Source: DTWD01 sp963662965 (GTDB lineage Bacteria > Acidobacteriota > Vicinamibacteria > Vicinamibacterales > UBA8438). From it: a stretch of DNA of 64,000 nucleotides. The stretch spans positions 4,526,001 to 4,590,000 of the forward strand of contig OY759970.1 of NCBI GenBank assembly GCA_963662965.1, written 5' to 3'. This document shows positions 17,230 through 29,000 of the stretch, one piece after another. Numbering within the stretch: position 1 is the stretch's first letter; each line of letters starts with the position of its first letter. Both the position numbers and the translations under genes were made by a program. The notes beneath the pieces are model-generated. The model was given only the letters and a program-made list of their open reading frames with translations, searched no databases and was not told where the DNA came from.

Positions 17230-18279
17230 TTAGCGCGACAGATACGTCCGGCTGGCGCCGTTTCGCCCGTTCATCAGCACGTAGCTCCGGCCATCCGGGT
17301 GCACCATCGCGCGAATCCAGAATCCGGCGCAGTCGTCTTCGTCGGTCTGGTTGGCCGTGAGACGCGCGGAGGTGTTGTGGGCATCATCGGCGTCGAGCGC
17401 CCGGTGCACCATCCAGATGTCCTCGAGACCGTCGATCTGCTCGATGATCTCGTACGCTTCGGGGCCGCCGCCCTTGTGTGGGCCGTTGTTGATCACGGCC
17501 ACCTTCGGCTGGACCGCCCAGGTGAGCGCCGGCGACAGGCCCGTGCCGTGGTGAGGGATCTGGTAGAGGTCGACCATCGCGATCTTGTTTTCTGGGCATG
17601 CGACCTGGTGCTGGATGTTGGGCGTCAGATCTCCGAGGTTGAGAAACTGAAACGCGCCAAGCGACAGCATGTACCCGACGCTGCTGGCGTTCTCGCCCTG
17701 GAGGTCGTCACCCGGCGAGGCGTCCTGGCAATATGGATTGGCTCCGGTCGGCTCGAGTGGTCGATTCGGAACCGCGCGCCCGGCGGCGACAAAGGAGAAC
17801 TCGACGCCCGCTAGGCGCAGCTTGTCGCCCGGAGCGACGGTGCGGCGCTTGCCGTCCACGACCGACCTATAGGCGTCCCATGACGCCTGGCCGGTCGGAT
17901 GGTCCTGCTCGACGCTGTCTCCATGATCGAGGAACTGGCCAATCGGCACGCGCCGGGCGAGCGCCGGCAGACCGTCGACATGGTCGCGGTGGTAGTGCGA
18001 GGTAATGAAGTAGTCGATCCGCTCGATGTTGGCGTCGTCCATCGCCGCCTCGATGCGCTTGGCGTCGCGTTCGTCGTTGCGTCCCCACGCGGCGTCCATC
18101 AGAATCGACTCCTGGGCGGGTGTAACGATGAGCGTCGCGGCGCCGCCCTCGACGTCGATCCAGTAGATGTCGAGGGTGTCGGTCGGCGGCGTCTGGGCGT
18201 TCATGCCGACGGCCAGAAGGACGACGGCAGCGGCGACGGCCTGACGCGGCAGGACGTGGAACTTCTGGGTGCGGGTCAT
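17230..18279 (-). CDS. Exported metallo-beta-lactamase-fold hydrolase (ComEC/Rec2-like)
   Basis: Secreted or periplasmic hydrolase of 349 residues. A signal peptide (about residues 1-28, AVAAAVVLLAVGMNAQT) precedes a metallo-beta-lactamase fold: WIDVEGGAATLIVTP, the metal motif SHYHRDHVDG near residue 95, LNLGDLTP, and IPHHGTG. The set resembles the hydrolase domain of ComEC-like proteins, here standing alone and exported. No substrate can be inferred. Start ATG 18279. It converges on the Rieske gene across repeat R1b and is divergent from the DUF457 gene. Confidence 0.85.
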   Translation of the reverse strand: MTRTQKFHVLPRQAVAAAVVLLAVGMNAQTPPTDTLDIYWIDVEGGAATLIVTPAQESILMDAAWGRNDERDAKRIEAAMDDANIERIDYFITSHYHRDHVDGLPALARRVPIGQFLDHGDSVEQDHPTGQASWDAYRSVVDGKRRTVAPGDKLRLAGVEFSFVAAGRAVPNRPLEPTGANPYCQDASPGDDLQGENASSVGYMLSLGAFQFLNLGDLTPNIQHQVACPENKIAMVDLYQIPHHGTGLSPALTWAVQPKVAVINNGPHKGGGPEAYEIIEQIDGLEDIWMVHRALDADDAHNTSARLTANQTDEDDCAGFWIRAMVHPDGRSYVLMNGRNGASRTYLSR

Positions 18280-18367
18280 TAAACCTCCAGACGGGCCGTA
18301 TCGCCCCGAAGCTCCCCGTGAGCGTCGGCTATTATAGAAGGGCGGCCAGCCGCTACAATCGGTCGCG

Positions 18368-18958
18368 ATGCCGACGCCGTTCGGTCACGCGCTGGGAGGT
18401 GTCGCCGTCGGTTGCCTGGTGGCGGCCGCGGCGAGGCGCGGCCGGCGACACCCGGCCGATGATGACCGGTCTGCCGGCAATCCCCGTTCGTGGGGGCAGT
18501 GGCGCGGTCTCGGCGCACTTGCCCTCGTGGGCGTGGTGGCCGACATCGACTTCGTGTTCGGGGTACATCGAGGCCTCACGCACAGCATGGGGGCAACGCT
18601 CATTGCCGGCGTGGTGGCCGCGGCTGTAGTGAGGCGCGGGAGGGTCGTGACGGCGCTCGTCGTCGCGGCCGCCTACGCGAGTCATGTGGTCCTCGACTGG
18701 CTCGGCGCCGACCCTGGCACCCCGTCTGGGGTGATGGCACTCTGGCCCCTCACGCGTGAGTTTTATCTTTCGGATCCGCAGCTCTTTCTGCGCGTGTGCC
18801 GTGAGTACTGGCTGGTCGAGTGCTGGTGGCACAACCTGGCGGCGGTTGGTCGCGAGTTGCTGGTGTTGGTTCCCGTTGTCGCCATCGTGGTCTGGTCAAC
18901 CGGACTGACACCGACGTTGCGATGCCACCGCCGGCCTCGCGCGCGCAACGTGGGGTGA
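18368..18958 (+). CDS. DUF457/YdjM-family membrane metal-dependent hydrolase
   Basis: Inner-membrane protein of 196 residues with about four hydrophobic segments. Family motifs seen: PFGHALGG at the N-terminus, GVVADIDFVFG (about 57-67), HRGLTHSMGA (about 70-79) and ASHVVLDWLG (about 102-111); the conserved His and Asp residues are the presumed metal ligands. Members are annotated as membrane-bound metal-dependent hydrolases, mostly without known substrate. Start ATG 18368, 88 bases from the divergent hydrolase gene. Confidence 0.85.
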   Translation: MPTPFGHALGGVAVGCLVAAAARRGRRHPADDDRSAGNPRSWGQWRGLGALALVGVVADIDFVFGVHRGLTHSMGATLIAGVVAAAVVRRGRVVTALVVAAAYASHVVLDWLGADPGTPSGVMALWPLTREFYLSDPQLFLRVCREYWLVECWWHNLAAVGRELLVLVPVVAIVVWSTGLTPTLRCHRRPRARNVG

Positions 18959-19188
18959 TGACCCGTGCGCCGGTCATCAACCGACAGCGCCGCGTTTTGG
19001 AACCCTCACATCACGTAAACGTCTGCATTACTAGCACTTCGAGCGGCCTTTCGAGTCACGCTGCTTGATCGGCGCGTCTCTTGCTCTTCGTCTCGGCGGC
19101 CCTCGCTGTGCGCTTTCCGACGACCGAGCGTTCATAGGTCATAAGGACGGAGCGCGAGAGGCGCGCCGCCAGGTTCAGGAGGAAGGCA

Positions 19189-19434
19189 GTGATAAGTCCG
19201 CGGGACAAGGTCGTTGAGCTAGCGGACCGTGCCGTCGGCGCGGGTGGTAAGAGACGCCGTCGGCGGTCGCCAGATGAGTTGCCATACGCATTGTTCGACT
19301 TTGAGCTCTGGACGGCGTGGCAGCGTGCCCGCTCACGGGTGTCCCGAGAGGACCGGTCGAGCGGTCACCCCGCACCACGGACGCGTGCGAACGTCCTGCC
19401 GTTCGTGTCACCGCCCGGCGACACAACGTGCTAG
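19189..19434 (+). CDS. Small basic protein of unknown function
   Basis: Frame of 81 codons opening with GTG 19189, which has an excellent ribosome site (AGGAGGA, 17 to 10 bases upstream). The product is rich in Arg and Ser (KRRRRRSPDE near residue 22) with one hydrophobic patch, PYALFDFELWTAWQRA. I recognise no family. It stands alone between the DUF457 gene and gcvT. The ribosome site is the main support; the frame could still be chance. Confidence 0.4.
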   Translation: MISPRDKVVELADRAVGAGGKRRRRRSPDELPYALFDFELWTAWQRARSRVSREDRSSGHPAPRTRANVLPFVSPPGDTTC

Positions 19435-19552
19435 CGCGCCCACCGCGCCCGGCCTGTTCTTGACCCCCTGCGCGGGCACATAGTACGGTTACCGCGTTCG
19501 TATCTCTCCTCGTTTTCGCGATACCGACTGCGTCAGTACCTCCGGCACACCA

Positions 19553-20671
19553 ATGGCCCAGACGATGGCCGACACCCTAAAGACGACTCCACTCACCACG
19601 CGTCATCGGGCGATGGGCGCTCGGATGGTCGGCTTTGGCGGCTGGGAGATGCCGGTGGAGTACTCTGGCATCCGCGAAGAGCATCTGGCGGTGCGAACCG
19701 CGGCCGGCCTGTTCGACGTCAGCCACATGGGGGAGATCGAAATCGCCGGGGGCGATGCGCTGGCCGGCGTGCAACGTCTCACCTCGAACGACGCGAGCCG
19801 CCTCGTCGTCGGACAGGCGCAGTATTCAGCGCTCACGACGCCCGAGGGGACGCTGGTTGACGACCTCCTCGTGTATAAGCTGGCGGATGGTCACTACATG
19901 CTGGTGGTCAACGCCGCTAATATCGCCAAGGACTACGCCTGGATCCGCGAACAGCTGGGCGGCGTCGGCGACGCGGTCGCTGTGAACACCAGTCGCCGCT
20001 ACGCGTTAATCGCGCTGCAAGGGCCCGAAGCCGCCGCGATCTTGCAGCCGTTGACTGGGGTGGAGCTCGACGCGATGGGCTACTACACGTTCGCGACGGG
20101 CGAGGTTAGCAACGTGCGGGCGACCATTTCGCGCACCGGCTACACCGGAGAAGATGGCTTCGAGCTGTTCGTGCCGCCACACGCCGCCGATGAAGTGTGG
20201 ACCGCGCTCCTTCGGGCCGGCGAGCCCCGCGGGCTCCGTCCGACGGGTCTCGGGGCGCGCGATACGCTGCGGCTCGAGGCCGCGATGCGACTCTATGGGC
20301 AAGACCTTGATGACACGACGACGCTGCTTGAGGCGGGGCTCGGGTGGATCGTTGGGTGGGAGAAGGACGAGTTCGTCGGCAAGGCAGCGCTCGTGGCGCA
20401 GCGCGCGGAGGGCGTGGCGCGACGTCTCGTCGGATTCGAGATGCTCGACCGCGGGATTGCACGTCATGGCTACGGCGTCTTCCGTGGCGACGAGCGCGTC
20501 GGCGAGGTGACGAGCGGGACGCAGACCCCGTATCTGAACAAGGCGATCGGCATGGCGTACGTGCCGGTAGAGGTCGCCACAGCCGAGAGCGAGCTCTCGA
20601 TTGATGTGCGGGGGAGGCGGCGCCGCGCCCGCGTCGTTAAAATGCCGTTTTATAAACGTTCGCGAAGCTAG
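19553..20671 (+). CDS. gcvT: Glycine cleavage system T protein (aminomethyltransferase)
   Basis: Transfers the aminomethyl carbon from lipoyl-H protein to tetrahydrofolate, releasing ammonia. The 372 residues are full length: TTRHRAMGARMVGFGGWEMPVEY at the start of the fold, LFDVSHMGEI, GYTGEDGFELF and GLGARDTLRLEA, all typical of GcvT. The N-terminus offers ATG 19553 and 19565. First gene of a gcvT-gcvH-gcvP operon with gaps of 6 and 12 bases. I looked for a glycine riboswitch in the 118 bases upstream and saw none. Confidence 0.96.
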   Translation: MAQTMADTLKTTPLTTRHRAMGARMVGFGGWEMPVEYSGIREEHLAVRTAAGLFDVSHMGEIEIAGGDALAGVQRLTSNDASRLVVGQAQYSALTTPEGTLVDDLLVYKLADGHYMLVVNAANIAKDYAWIREQLGGVGDAVAVNTSRRYALIALQGPEAAAILQPLTGVELDAMGYYTFATGEVSNVRATISRTGYTGEDGFELFVPPHAADEVWTALLRAGEPRGLRPTGLGARDTLRLEAAMRLYGQDLDDTTTLLEAGLGWIVGWEKDEFVGKAALVAQRAEGVARRLVGFEMLDRGIARHGYGVFRGDERVGEVTSGTQTPYLNKAIGMAYVPVEVATAESELSIDVRGRRRRARVVKMPFYKRSRS

Positions 20672-20677
20672 AAAGAA

Positions 20678-21052
20678 ATGACGTACCCAACAGACTTGAA
20701 GTACTCGAAGGACCATGAATGGCTCCGGGTGAGGGACGGGACCGGTCAGATCGGAATCACGCACTACGCTCAGGAACAGCTGGGCGACGTGGTGTATGTC
20801 GAGCTCCCCAACGTCGGGCGTACGTTCAAGCAGGGTGACCAGTTCGGATCGATCGAATCGGTCAAAGCGGTATCCGACCTCTACTGCCCAGTGAGCGGAG
20901 AAGTCGTGGAAGTGAATGCGGCACTGGCCGACCGGCCGGAGACGGTCAATACAGACCCCCATGGCGTCTGGATGATCGTCATCGAGCTCGGGAACCGATC
21001 CGAAGTCGACGCCTTGCTCGACGCCGCCGCCTACGGCGATTTGATCGCCTAG
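20678..21052 (+). CDS. gcvH: Glycine cleavage system H protein
   Basis: Lipoylated carrier that shuttles the methylamine group between P, T and L proteins. The 124-residue product has the lipoyl attachment loop SIESVKAVSDLY (Lys about residue 66) and the normal start TDLKYSKDHEWLRV. Only six bases separate it from gcvT. Full length for the family. Confidence 0.97.
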   Translation: MTYPTDLKYSKDHEWLRVRDGTGQIGITHYAQEQLGDVVYVELPNVGRTFKQGDQFGSIESVKAVSDLYCPVSGEVVEVNAALADRPETVNTDPHGVWMIVIELGNRSEVDALLDAAAYGDLIA

Positions 21053-21064
21053 CGTCCAATCTGC

Positions 21065-23962
<2,898 letters not shown>

Positions 23963-24064
23963 CTAGGGCGCGCACACCGCGCCCCCGCCGGCACGGAGTG
24001 GGGCTTTGGGGGCCCCACGAGTGCCGGCGACGGGGTGCGGGGTCGCAGACCCCGACTGAACTAA
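23963..24064 (+). repeat. R1 repeat, copy c
   Basis: Begins directly after the gcvP stop with CTAGGGCGCGCAC and ends with the hairpin GGGGTC-GCA-GACCCC (near 24036-24050) then CGACTGAACT. It holds an internal arm pair around GTGGGGC/GCCCCAC (about 23998-24018). Same order of elements as copies b and d; no coding frame is plausible here. Confidence 0.7.
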
Positions 24065-24131
24065 GCCCCTACAGCGTCTTGCACATTCGTGTCCCGCCTC
24101 TCGGTCGGCAGATGAGCAGGTTCGAACCGCA

Positions 24132-24272
24132 TCACCGAGCGAGCGGCCCAGCACTGGCCCCTCTCGGAATCCGCGTCGTCACGGCGGCCGAGGTGCCACT
24201 TTCAGGAGCCGCGTGGCGGTTCCTCAGACGGATTCCTCCGAGAGACCCAGCCGCTGAGGCGCCCGAACCTGC
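24132..24272 (+). repeat. R2 structured repeat, copy a (84-bp core 24161-24244)
   Basis: The core starts CTCTCGGAATCCG and ends CGGATTCCTCCGAGAG, so its ends are near-perfect inverted repeats. The inverse copy at 35673-35756 has the same 84-base length and, by direct comparison, differs at four positions. Similarity continues outward on both sides for some tens of bases. With R1c it fills the 475-base gap between gcvP and the convergent aminotransferase gene; I see nothing else in that gap. Confidence 0.8.
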
Positions 24273-24437
24273 GATGGCCGCCGCCCTGAGAACCGGGCGG
24301 GCTCGAACGGACAGGTGCGGTCGGAGGCGAAGTTTTCCGGCGGGTCGATCTGGCGTCCGGAGTGACGCCCCCGCCCGTGGCTGCCGCATGCGTGCCTCCG
24401 GGTACCACGCGCCCGCTACGCGCTCATGAAAAACGCG

Positions 24438-25322
24438 TTAGGTAGCCAGCGCCATCTCGCGAAACTTGGCGGCGAGTGCCCGGGTGAGCCGACCGGGCTG
24501 TCCATCGCCGACCGGGACGTTGTCGACCGCGGTGACGGCGAGCACCTCGCGCGTCGTCCCGGTGATGAACAACTCGTCCGCGGTCCTCAGATCGTCCCGG
24601 CGGAGCACCTCCTCGCGCACCGTGATCCCGGCCGCCCGACCAACCTCGAAAACGAAGTTACGGGTGATCCCCTCCAGGAGCCCGGCCTCGACCGGGGGCG
24701 TCAAGGCGGCGCCGTCGCGAACGAGGAAGATGTTCGACTGCGCACATTCGGCAAGCTCGCCGCGATAGTTACACATCAAGGCCTCATCCGCGCCGGCGCG
24801 GATCGCCTCCTGCATCGCCAGCGCGTTGTTCAGGAGGTTGTTCGACTTGATGCGCGGACTCAGCGCGTCGGGATGATTGCGCATCACCGACGACATTACG
24901 ACTTTGATGCCACGGGCGGCGACCCGGGCCGGAGTTTCGGCGTGCGGACGCGCGATGATGACGGAGGTCGGGGTGGGGCAGGAATCGGGATGGTAGGTGA
25001 GGTCACCGACGCCCCGCGTGAGGAGGAGGCGGATGTAGAGCTCATGGTCGGCATCGACATCGGCATCCTCAGTGCTGACGGCAGCCATCGTTTCGTCGAT
25101 GCGCGCCGTATACGTGGCGTCATCGAGCGGGACCTCGAGAGCGATCAGGCCGGCCGACGCGCGCAAGCGCGCCAAGTGGCGATCCAGGAGAAACGGACGC
25201 CGATTGTACGTCCGCAGCGTTTCGTAGACACCTTCGCCAAAGAGGAAGCCTCGATCGAGCACCGACACTGTCGCGTGGGCGGCGTCCCAGATGCGTCCAT
25301 TGACGTTGACGGCGACATTCAT
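24438..25322 (-). CDS. Class IV (branched-chain/D-amino-acid-type) aminotransferase
   Basis: PLP-dependent aminotransferase of fold type IV, 294 residues. Landmarks: VSVLDRGFLFGEGVYETLRTY near residue 20, LLTRGVGDL around 104, the PLP lysine in SPRIKSNNLLNNALA (about 160), and GELAECAQSNIFLV followed by TPPVEAGLLEGITRN. Candidate reactions are branched-chain transamination (IlvE), D-alanine transamination, or 4-amino-4-deoxychorismate lyase; the sequence alone does not decide. Start ATG 25322, divergent from nnr with 79 bases between. Confidence 0.88.
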   Translation of the reverse strand: MNVAVNVNGRIWDAAHATVSVLDRGFLFGEGVYETLRTYNRRPFLLDRHLARLRASAGLIALEVPLDDATYTARIDETMAAVSTEDADVDADHELYIRLLLTRGVGDLTYHPDSCPTPTSVIIARPHAETPARVAARGIKVVMSSVMRNHPDALSPRIKSNNLLNNALAMQEAIRAGADEALMCNYRGELAECAQSNIFLVRDGAALTPPVEAGLLEGITRNFVFEVGRAAGITVREEVLRRDDLRTADELFITGTTREVLAVTAVDNVPVGDGQPGRLTRALAAKFREMALAT

Positions 25323-25401
25323 CGGTGGTCTCGGGACTCTTCGGGGGGTTTATGTCGGAAAGGCTGCGCTGGGCTCCAAACCGTTCAGACTATCATCGCC
25401 T

Positions 25402-26958
25402 ATGCGCATTCTCAATACCGCGCAAATGCGTGCGGCTGATCGGCACGCGACCGATGCACGCGGGGTGCCTTCTCTGGCGCTGATGGAGCAGGCCGGACGG
25501 CGTGTCGTTGAAGCGATCGATGCGCATTTCGACGGCGTCAATCGTGTGACCGTGCTTTGTGGCCGCGGCAACAACGGCGGAGATGGCTGGGTGATTGCAC
25601 GACTGCTGCGCGGACGCGGCATCGAGGTCGAGGGCCTGCTGTTTGCGAAAAGGGATGATGTCTCCGGCGATGCGCGGGCCAATCTTGAGCGTGCGCGTAA
25701 GTGCGGCGTGCCCCTGACAGAGGTGCTCGACGAGGACACCTGGAATCGGTGCGGTCCAGAGGTTGGAAGCAGCGACGTGGTCGTCGACGCCGTGGTCGGG
25801 ACCGGCCTCAATAAGCCGCTAACCGGCCTCCTCGAAGTCGTCGTACGGGACATCAATGCCGCTGGATCGCCGGTCGTGGCGGTCGATGTGCCGTCTGGCC
25901 TGTCGAGTGATGCGTCACACCCGATCGGCCCGCATCTCCGCGCGACGCTGACGGTGACCTTTGCCGCCCCGAAGCTGCCGCACGTGCTCCAGCCGGCATC
26001 GGAGGCGGTGGGACAACTTGTCGTCGCCGACATCGGTATTCCGCCATCCGTGATCGACGACCTGGGGGATCCCCACGTGATACTGGTGACCCGGTCCGAG
26101 GCACGTCGGCTCGTGCCGACACGATCCGCGGCTGCTCACAAAGGCGACTTCGGACGGGTGACGATTGTCGCCGGCTCGGCCGGTAAGACCGGCGCGGCCC
26201 AGCTTGCAGGTCTGGGAGCACTCCGCGCCGGCGCCGGTCTCGTCACCCTGGCGACGCCGACGGCGTGTCTGGCGCATGTCACGCATATTCCCGAGTACAT
26301 GACCCACGGTCTCCCCGACCACGACGGCGTGGTGACCGGTAAAGGACTGGGTCCGCTTCTCGAGGCGCCGCACGACGTGATTGCCGCGGGGCCGGGCCTG
26401 GGCACCGGTCCCGGCCCACGCGCCGTGGTGGATACGCTGCTCGCTCGGACCGGGAGCGCGCCGCTCGTGCTCGACGCCGATGCGCTCAACGTGTATGCGG
26501 ATGACGGCGCCGATCTACGTGGCCGCACCGACGGGCCAGTCATCATCACACCCCACCCTGGCGAGCTCGCTCGCCTCACGAAGTCAAGGATTACGGACAT
26601 TCAGCACGATCGCTTGTCCGCGGCCTGCGATTTTGCGACGGCGCAGTCGCTCTACGTCGTGCTCAAGGGCGCCCAAACCGTGCTCGCGACACCGGACGGC
26701 GCCGTCTTCGTCAACACGACCGGGAATCCGGGGATGGCGACCGGTGGGAGCGGCGACGTGCTGACGGGTGTCGTCGCCGCCTGGCTCGGTCAGATCGACG
26801 CCGTCAGTGCGGCTGTACGCCTCGCCGTGTACCTGCATGGGCACGCGGGCGACTTGGCGGCCGTCACGGTTGGCGAAACCGCGCTGATCGCGAGTGATGT
26901 CGCCGAGCATCTCGGGCATGCCGTCGCCGATCTCACACGCCCGGACGATGTCTCGTGA
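25402..26958 (+). CDS. nnr: Bifunctional NAD(P)H-hydrate epimerase/dehydratase
   Basis: Repairs hydrated NAD(P)H: the N-terminal YjeF domain epimerises S/R-NADHX and the C-terminal domain dehydrates it with ADP or ATP. Both domains are seen in 518 residues: MEQAGRRVVEAI and GRGNNGGDGWV (about 54-64), VDAVVGTGLNKPLTG, then GDFGRVTIVAGS and the signature TGNPGMATGGSGDVLTG near residue 446. ATG 25402 is used because MRILNTAQMRAAD is the normal start; the frame merely happens to be open upstream. The next gene overlaps by one base (TGATG). Confidence 0.95.
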   Translation: MRILNTAQMRAADRHATDARGVPSLALMEQAGRRVVEAIDAHFDGVNRVTVLCGRGNNGGDGWVIARLLRGRGIEVEGLLFAKRDDVSGDARANLERARKCGVPLTEVLDEDTWNRCGPEVGSSDVVVDAVVGTGLNKPLTGLLEVVVRDINAAGSPVVAVDVPSGLSSDASHPIGPHLRATLTVTFAAPKLPHVLQPASEAVGQLVVADIGIPPSVIDDLGDPHVILVTRSEARRLVPTRSAAAHKGDFGRVTIVAGSAGKTGAAQLAGLGALRAGAGLVTLATPTACLAHVTHIPEYMTHGLPDHDGVVTGKGLGPLLEAPHDVIAAGPGLGTGPGPRAVVDTLLARTGSAPLVLDADALNVYADDGADLRGRTDGPVIITPHPGELARLTKSRITDIQHDRLSAACDFATAQSLYVVLKGAQTVLATPDGAVFVNTTGNPGMATGGSGDVLTGVVAAWLGQIDAVSAAVRLAVYLHGHAGDLAAVTVGETALIASDVAEHLGHAVADLTRPDDVS

Positions 26959-27425
26959 TGCGGTCGCACCAGAGCCATTCCGAGGAAGACACCGCGCGCA
27001 TTGCGCGCGCCGTGGTCGGGACCATCGGACCTGGAGGAGGGACCATCCTGCTCTATGGCGAGCTCGGCGCTGGCAAGACGGCGTTCGTGCGTGGTGTGGT
27101 GGACGCCGCCGGTGGGGCCGTCGATGAGGTTAGTAGCCCGACGTTCGTCCTCATGCAGGAGTATGCCGGCCGCCGTCTCGTCCATCACGTCGACCTCTAT
27201 CGTCTCGGGCCGGCTGAGGTGAGCGATCTCGAACCGCAACTGCAGGAGCTGATGGCCGGCGAAGCGATCGTGGCGATCGAGTGGGCCGACCGGCTCGGGG
27301 AGACGTTCCCCGAGGCCGTGCAAGTCCGCATTGAAGACCTGGGGGCCGATGACCGCCGGATCACGATCGTCGGTCCGGCGACCGTGTCGGGCCGTGGCCG
27401 CGGAACCCTGAACCAGGAACCCTAA
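26958..27425 (+). CDS. tsaE: tRNA threonylcarbamoyladenosine biosynthesis ATPase TsaE
   Basis: P-loop ATPase that with TsaB and TsaD makes the t6A modification of ANN-decoding tRNAs. The 155 residues include Walker A GELGAGKTAFVRG (about 37-49), the switch SSPTFVLMQEY and HHVDLYRL, and EWADRLGE. Its start ATG shares one base with the nnr stop, a coupling common in bacteria where nnr and tsaE are neighbours. Full length with a short variable tail. Confidence 0.94.
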   Translation: MRSHQSHSEEDTARIARAVVGTIGPGGGTILLYGELGAGKTAFVRGVVDAAGGAVDEVSSPTFVLMQEYAGRRLVHHVDLYRLGPAEVSDLEPQLQELMAGEAIVAIEWADRLGETFPEAVQVRIEDLGADDRRITIVGPATVSGRGRGTLNQEP

Positions 27426-27443
27426 ACTGGCGTACGGTCCGTT

Positions 27444-28973
27444 CTACTCGCTCCGGTAGTTCGGCGCTTCCTTCGTGATGACGACGTCGTGGACGTGGCC
27501 CTCGCGGACGCCCGCTGGCGTGATGCGGATGAGCTCAGCATCTCGTTGGAGCGTCGGGATCGTTGGCGCGCCGCAGTAGCCCATCCCGGCCCTGAGGCCG
27601 CCGACGAGTTGATGGACCACGGCCGCGACGCTCCCCTTGTACGGCACGCGCCCTTCGATACCCTCGGGCACCAACTTCTGGTTCGCGTCTGCGGACGTTG
27701 AGCTCAGGTCGAACTCTTCCTGAAAGTAGCGATCCTTGCTGCCACGACGCATCGCGCCAATCGACCCCATGCCCCGGTATTCCTTGAAGCTGCGTCCCTG
27801 ATAGAGGATGAGCTCCCCCGGGCTTTCGTCGGTGCCGGCGAAGAGGCTTCCGACCATCATGGCGCTCGCGCCAACGGCGATGCCTTTCGTGATGTCCCCG
27901 GAGTACCGAACCCCGCCGTCGGCGATGATGGGGATTCCTACGGCGGCGGCGGCGGCGGCGCATTCGGAGACGGCGGTCACCATCGGCACGCCGATGCCGG
28001 CGATAATCCGCGTGGTGCAAATCGACCCCGATCCGATGCCGACCTTCACGGCGTCGACACCCGCGTCGATGAGGGCCTGGGTCCCCGCCGTCGTGGCGAC
28101 GTTGCCGGCAATGAGGTCGACTGACGGAAACGCCCGGCGAAGCTGACGCGCCATGTCAAGCACGTTCTGGGAGTGCCCGTGCGCGCTGTCGAGCACGAGC
28201 GCGTCGACGTGCGCGGCGACGAGCGCCTCGGCGCGCTCGACCGTGTCGCCCGCGATCCCGACCGCGGCGCCGACCCGCAGCCGCCCGAGCGAGTCCTTGC
28301 ACGCATCGGGATACTTGATCGCCTTTTGAATGTCCTTGACCGTGATCAAGCCGCGAAGGTTGAAGTCTGGATCGACGACCAGTAGCTTTTCGACGCGGTG
28401 TCGGTGTAGGATCTCCTTCGCCTGTTCGAGCGTCGTCCCGACCGGAACGGTGATGAGGTTCTCGCGCGTCATGACCTCGGAGATCTGACGTTCGGCGTCC
28501 CCCTGGAAGCGCAGGTCGCGGTTGGTCAGGATGCCGACCAGGCGGCCTTCATTCCGACCATCCGCGGTAATGGGCACACCCGAGATGCGGTATTTCTTCA
28601 TCAGCTCGAGCGCCTGATAGACGCTCGCCTGTGGTGAGAGGGTGATCGGGTTGACGATCATGCCGCTCTCGGAGCGCTTCACCCGGTCGACCTCGGCGGC
28701 CTGGGTCGGAATGTCGAGGTTCTTGTGAATGATGCCGAGTCCGCCGAGTTGCGCCATGGCGATCGCCATCCCGGACTCGGTCACAGTGTCCATGGCGGCG
28801 CTGACAAGCGGCACGTTCAGTCCGATGTTGCGGGTCAGGCGGGTGCCGACATCGACCGCGCTTGGCAGCACCGTCGAATGACGCGGCTTGAGGAGCACAT
28901 CGTCGAATGTTAACGCGGTGGAGATGTCGGTGGCGGTCCAGTTCGCTGCGGCTGCGTCGGTTTCTACACCCAT
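27444..28973 (-). CDS. guaB: Inosine-5'-monophosphate dehydrogenase
   Basis: Oxidises IMP to XMP with NAD+, the committed step to guanine nucleotides. The 509 residues carry the barrel start LTFDDVLLKPRHS, two CBS domains (about residues 110-230, with ISGVPITADGR and LITVKDIQKA), the nucleophile loop GSGSICTTR (Cys about 318), ADGGVRYSGDI and YRGMGSIGAM. Start ATG 28973 gives a short N-terminal extension (MGVETDAAAANW) before the conserved part. It converges on tsaE with 18 bases between the stops. Confidence 0.96.
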   Translation of the reverse strand: MGVETDAAAANWTATDISTALTFDDVLLKPRHSTVLPSAVDVGTRLTRNIGLNVPLVSAAMDTVTESGMAIAMAQLGGLGIIHKNLDIPTQAAEVDRVKRSESGMIVNPITLSPQASVYQALELMKKYRISGVPITADGRNEGRLVGILTNRDLRFQGDAERQISEVMTRENLITVPVGTTLEQAKEILHRHRVEKLLVVDPDFNLRGLITVKDIQKAIKYPDACKDSLGRLRVGAAVGIAGDTVERAEALVAAHVDALVLDSAHGHSQNVLDMARQLRRAFPSVDLIAGNVATTAGTQALIDAGVDAVKVGIGSGSICTTRIIAGIGVPMVTAVSECAAAAAAVGIPIIADGGVRYSGDITKGIAVGASAMMVGSLFAGTDESPGELILYQGRSFKEYRGMGSIGAMRRGSKDRYFQEEFDLSSTSADANQKLVPEGIEGRVPYKGSVAAVVHQLVGGLRAGMGYCGAPTIPTLQRDAELIRITPAGVREGHVHDVVITKEAPNYRSE

Positions 28974-29000
28974 GAGTTCACCTGTCGATGAGGGCTTATC

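Noticed and set aside
19435..19552. Possible glycine riboswitch before gcvT
   Set aside because: No tandem aptamer-like stems or conserved GGAGA-type core could be found in the 118-base gap.
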